A model generated the notes under the pieces. That model was not told the origin of the DNA. It did no database searches and saw only the letters and a program-made list of their open reading frames with translations. Of a DNA stretch of 64,000 bases, positions 62,842 through 64,000 are shown piece after piece; position 1 is the first letter of the stretch, and each line of letters opens with the position of its first letter. Source of the stretch: Streptomyces sp. WP-1 (GTDB lineage Bacteria; Actinomycetota; Actinomycetes; Streptomycetales; Streptomycetaceae); NCBI RefSeq assembly GCF_030450125.1, contig NZ_CP123923.1:4092001-4156000 (forward strand), read 5' to 3'. The translations under genes and the position numbers were made by a program.

Positions 62842-64000
62842 TCAGTCGAAGCGGGCCGCCAGCAGCACCACGTCCTCCGTGCTGTCGGCGGCGTCCGGGC
62901 CGTCCGGCAGCACGGCGCGCAGCACATGGTCGGCGACCGCCCCGGGGTCCTGCCGCAGCGCCCGCGGAACGCCCGCGGCGGCCGAGTGCAGCCGGGCGAA
63001 GGCGCGGTCCATGGGGTCGCCGGTACGGCGCAGCAGCCCGTCGGTGTAGAGCAGAACCGTCTCTCCCGCTTCGGCCTGGACCTCCACGCCGGGCGCCTCC
63101 CAGCACGCGAGCATGCCGAGCGGCGCGGAGACGGAGGTCTCGGCGAACTCGGTGCGCCGCTCGCCGGTCAGCAGCGGCGGGCTGTGCCCGGCACCGGCCA
63201 GGGTGACCCGGCGCAGCACGGGCTCGCAGTACGCGAACAGGGCGGTCGCCGAGCGGGCGGGCTCGGTCAGCCGCAGCAGCAGCTCCAGGTCGGACAGGAC
63301 GGCGACCGGGTCCTCGCCCTCCATCACGGCGTACGCCCGCAGCGAGGCGCGCAGCCGGCCGGCGGCGGCCACCGCGCTCGGCCCCGAGCCGGTGACCGAG
63401 CCGACCGACAGGCCGAGGGCCGCGTCGGGCAGCGGCAGCGCGTCGTACCAGTCGCCGCCGCCGCGCGGTCCGGTGCGGTGCCGGACGGCGAGCTGGACGC
63501 CGGGCACCCGGGGCAGCCGGGAGGGCAGCAGCTCCTCGGTGAGGGTCGCCGTGCGGGCCCGGGTGTCCGCCACCTCCCGCAGCCTGGCGAGGTGTTCGGT
63601 GGCGTGCCGGATGTACAGGCCCGCGAGATGCCGCTGGCGCTCATGGGGTTCGGCGGGTTCGTCGTAGAGCCAGACGGCGGCGCCGAGGCGGCCGGCGCCG
63701 TCGGTGGCGAGCGGCAGGGCGTAGCTGGCGGCGTAGCCGAGGCGGGCGGCGACCTCGCGGTGCCGGGGGTCGAGACCGTCCTCGGCGAACAGGTCGGGGC
63801 GGACGATCTCGGCGGTGCCCGCGGTGTCGTACGGCAGCGCGCCGCGCGGCACGGTCTCCAGCTGGCCGAGGTCGGCGCGGCCGAGGCCGAGGCCGCGGGT
63901 GGTGCGGGGGCCGAGTCCGTCGCCGGGCTCCAGGACGACGAGGCCGCGGCGGGCGCCGACGAGGGCGGCCGTGGCTCGCAGCAGTTCGTCGAGGGCGGGC
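62842..64000 (-). CDS. SpoIIE-type PP2C phosphatase with GAF domain (partial)
   Basis: The C-terminal 385 residues of a larger protein; the start lies beyond the window. The visible part is a GAF-like sensor domain (through about residue 170) followed by a PP2C phosphatase: GDWYDALPLP region, VSVGSVTGSGPSAVAAAGRL metal loop, later LFAYCEPVLRRVTLAGAGHS and LLYTDGLLRR. The first aspartate of the usual GDxxD appears in GGDWYD. It probably dephosphorylates anti-anti-sigma factors; the RsbW-like gene nearby fits. Confidence 0.9.
   Translation of the reverse strand, partial: PALDELLRATAALVGARRGLVVLEPGDGLGPRTTRGLGLGRADLGQLETVPRGALPYDTAGTAEIVRPDLFAEDGLDPRHREVAARLGYAASYALPLATDGAGRLGAAVWLYDEPAEPHERQRHLAGLYIRHATEHLARLREVADTRARTATLTEELLPSRLPRVPGVQLAVRHRTGPRGGGDWYDALPLPDAALGLSVGSVTGSGPSAVAAAGRLRASLRAYAVMEGEDPVAVLSDLELLLRLTEPARSATALFAYCEPVLRRVTLAGAGHSPPLLTGERRTEFAETSVSAPLGMLACWEAPGVEVQAEAGETVLLYTDGLLRRTGDPMDRAFARLHSAAAGVPRALRQDPGAVADHVLRAVLPDGPDAADSTEDVVLLAARFD

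Overview
The window is high-GC actinobacterial DNA with Streptomyces gene content: ssgR-ssgA sporulation genes, LL-DAP-type FemX, a fused CydCD exporter, frequent GTG starts and 4-bp ATGA/GTGA gene overlaps. From memory, the gene order follows the S. coelicolor SCO3902-SCO3971 interval. Nine copies of the 14-bp ParB site parS (GTTTCACGTGAAAC, seven exact and two with one change) and three clusters of DnaA boxes place it close to oriC.

Layout. 1-2.6 kb: end of an upstream gene, then alanine-racemase-like and femX cell-wall genes. 2.8-8.5 kb: membrane protein, the ribosomal/replication block rpsF-ssb-rpsR-rplI, a MATE exporter, and dnaB behind a DnaA-box cluster. 8.5-21 kb: accessory genes, mostly regulator/target pairs (TetR with an FAD monooxygenase, MarR with an MFS pump, a frameshifted LysR), a beta-lactamase-fold hydrolase, GNATs, a Nudix protein, a cystathionine lyase-type enzyme, a low-molecular-weight phosphatase and small membrane proteins. 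21-29.5 kb: ssgR-ssgA, a YibE/F membrane protein, thiC under a TPP riboswitch that contains a parS variant, a metallophosphoesterase and a LacI regulator. 29.9-38.6 kb: hisC, then cydA-cydB-cydCD (cytochrome bd oxidase and its exporter) behind a perfect Rex operator, then a HAD phosphatase.

38.7-42.3 kb is the most unusual region. A luciferase-like oxidoreductase gene appears to have been split by an insertion of about 2.7 kb. The insertion rebuilt a complete chimeric gene on one side and left a native 5' remnant on the other, with the same 11-bp sequence at both junctions. Inside are a CcbP-like protein carrying an in-frame repeat, a 402-residue protein of unknown function and a VapBC-like toxin-antitoxin pair.

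42.3-53.4 kb: kptA, an M24 peptidase with a hydrolase-dehydrogenase fusion, two interleaved ABC-2 systems, a frameshifted small gene, a HAD phosphatase coupled to serS, and pheA beyond a DnaA-box cluster. 53.5-60 kb: a copper/iron-handling gene series on the minus strand (membrane protein, YcnI, Sco1, PCu(A)C, CopC-CopD, DyP peroxidase). 60-64 kb: an RsbW-like ATPase, a GNAT, an aminopeptidase P and a partial SpoIIE-type phosphatase.

Most genes are ordinary core genes. The notable signals are how parS sites are embedded in other elements (riboswitch, terminators, a start codon, a coding region), the split-gene island, in-frame repeat insertions in two proteins, and several apparent frameshifts.
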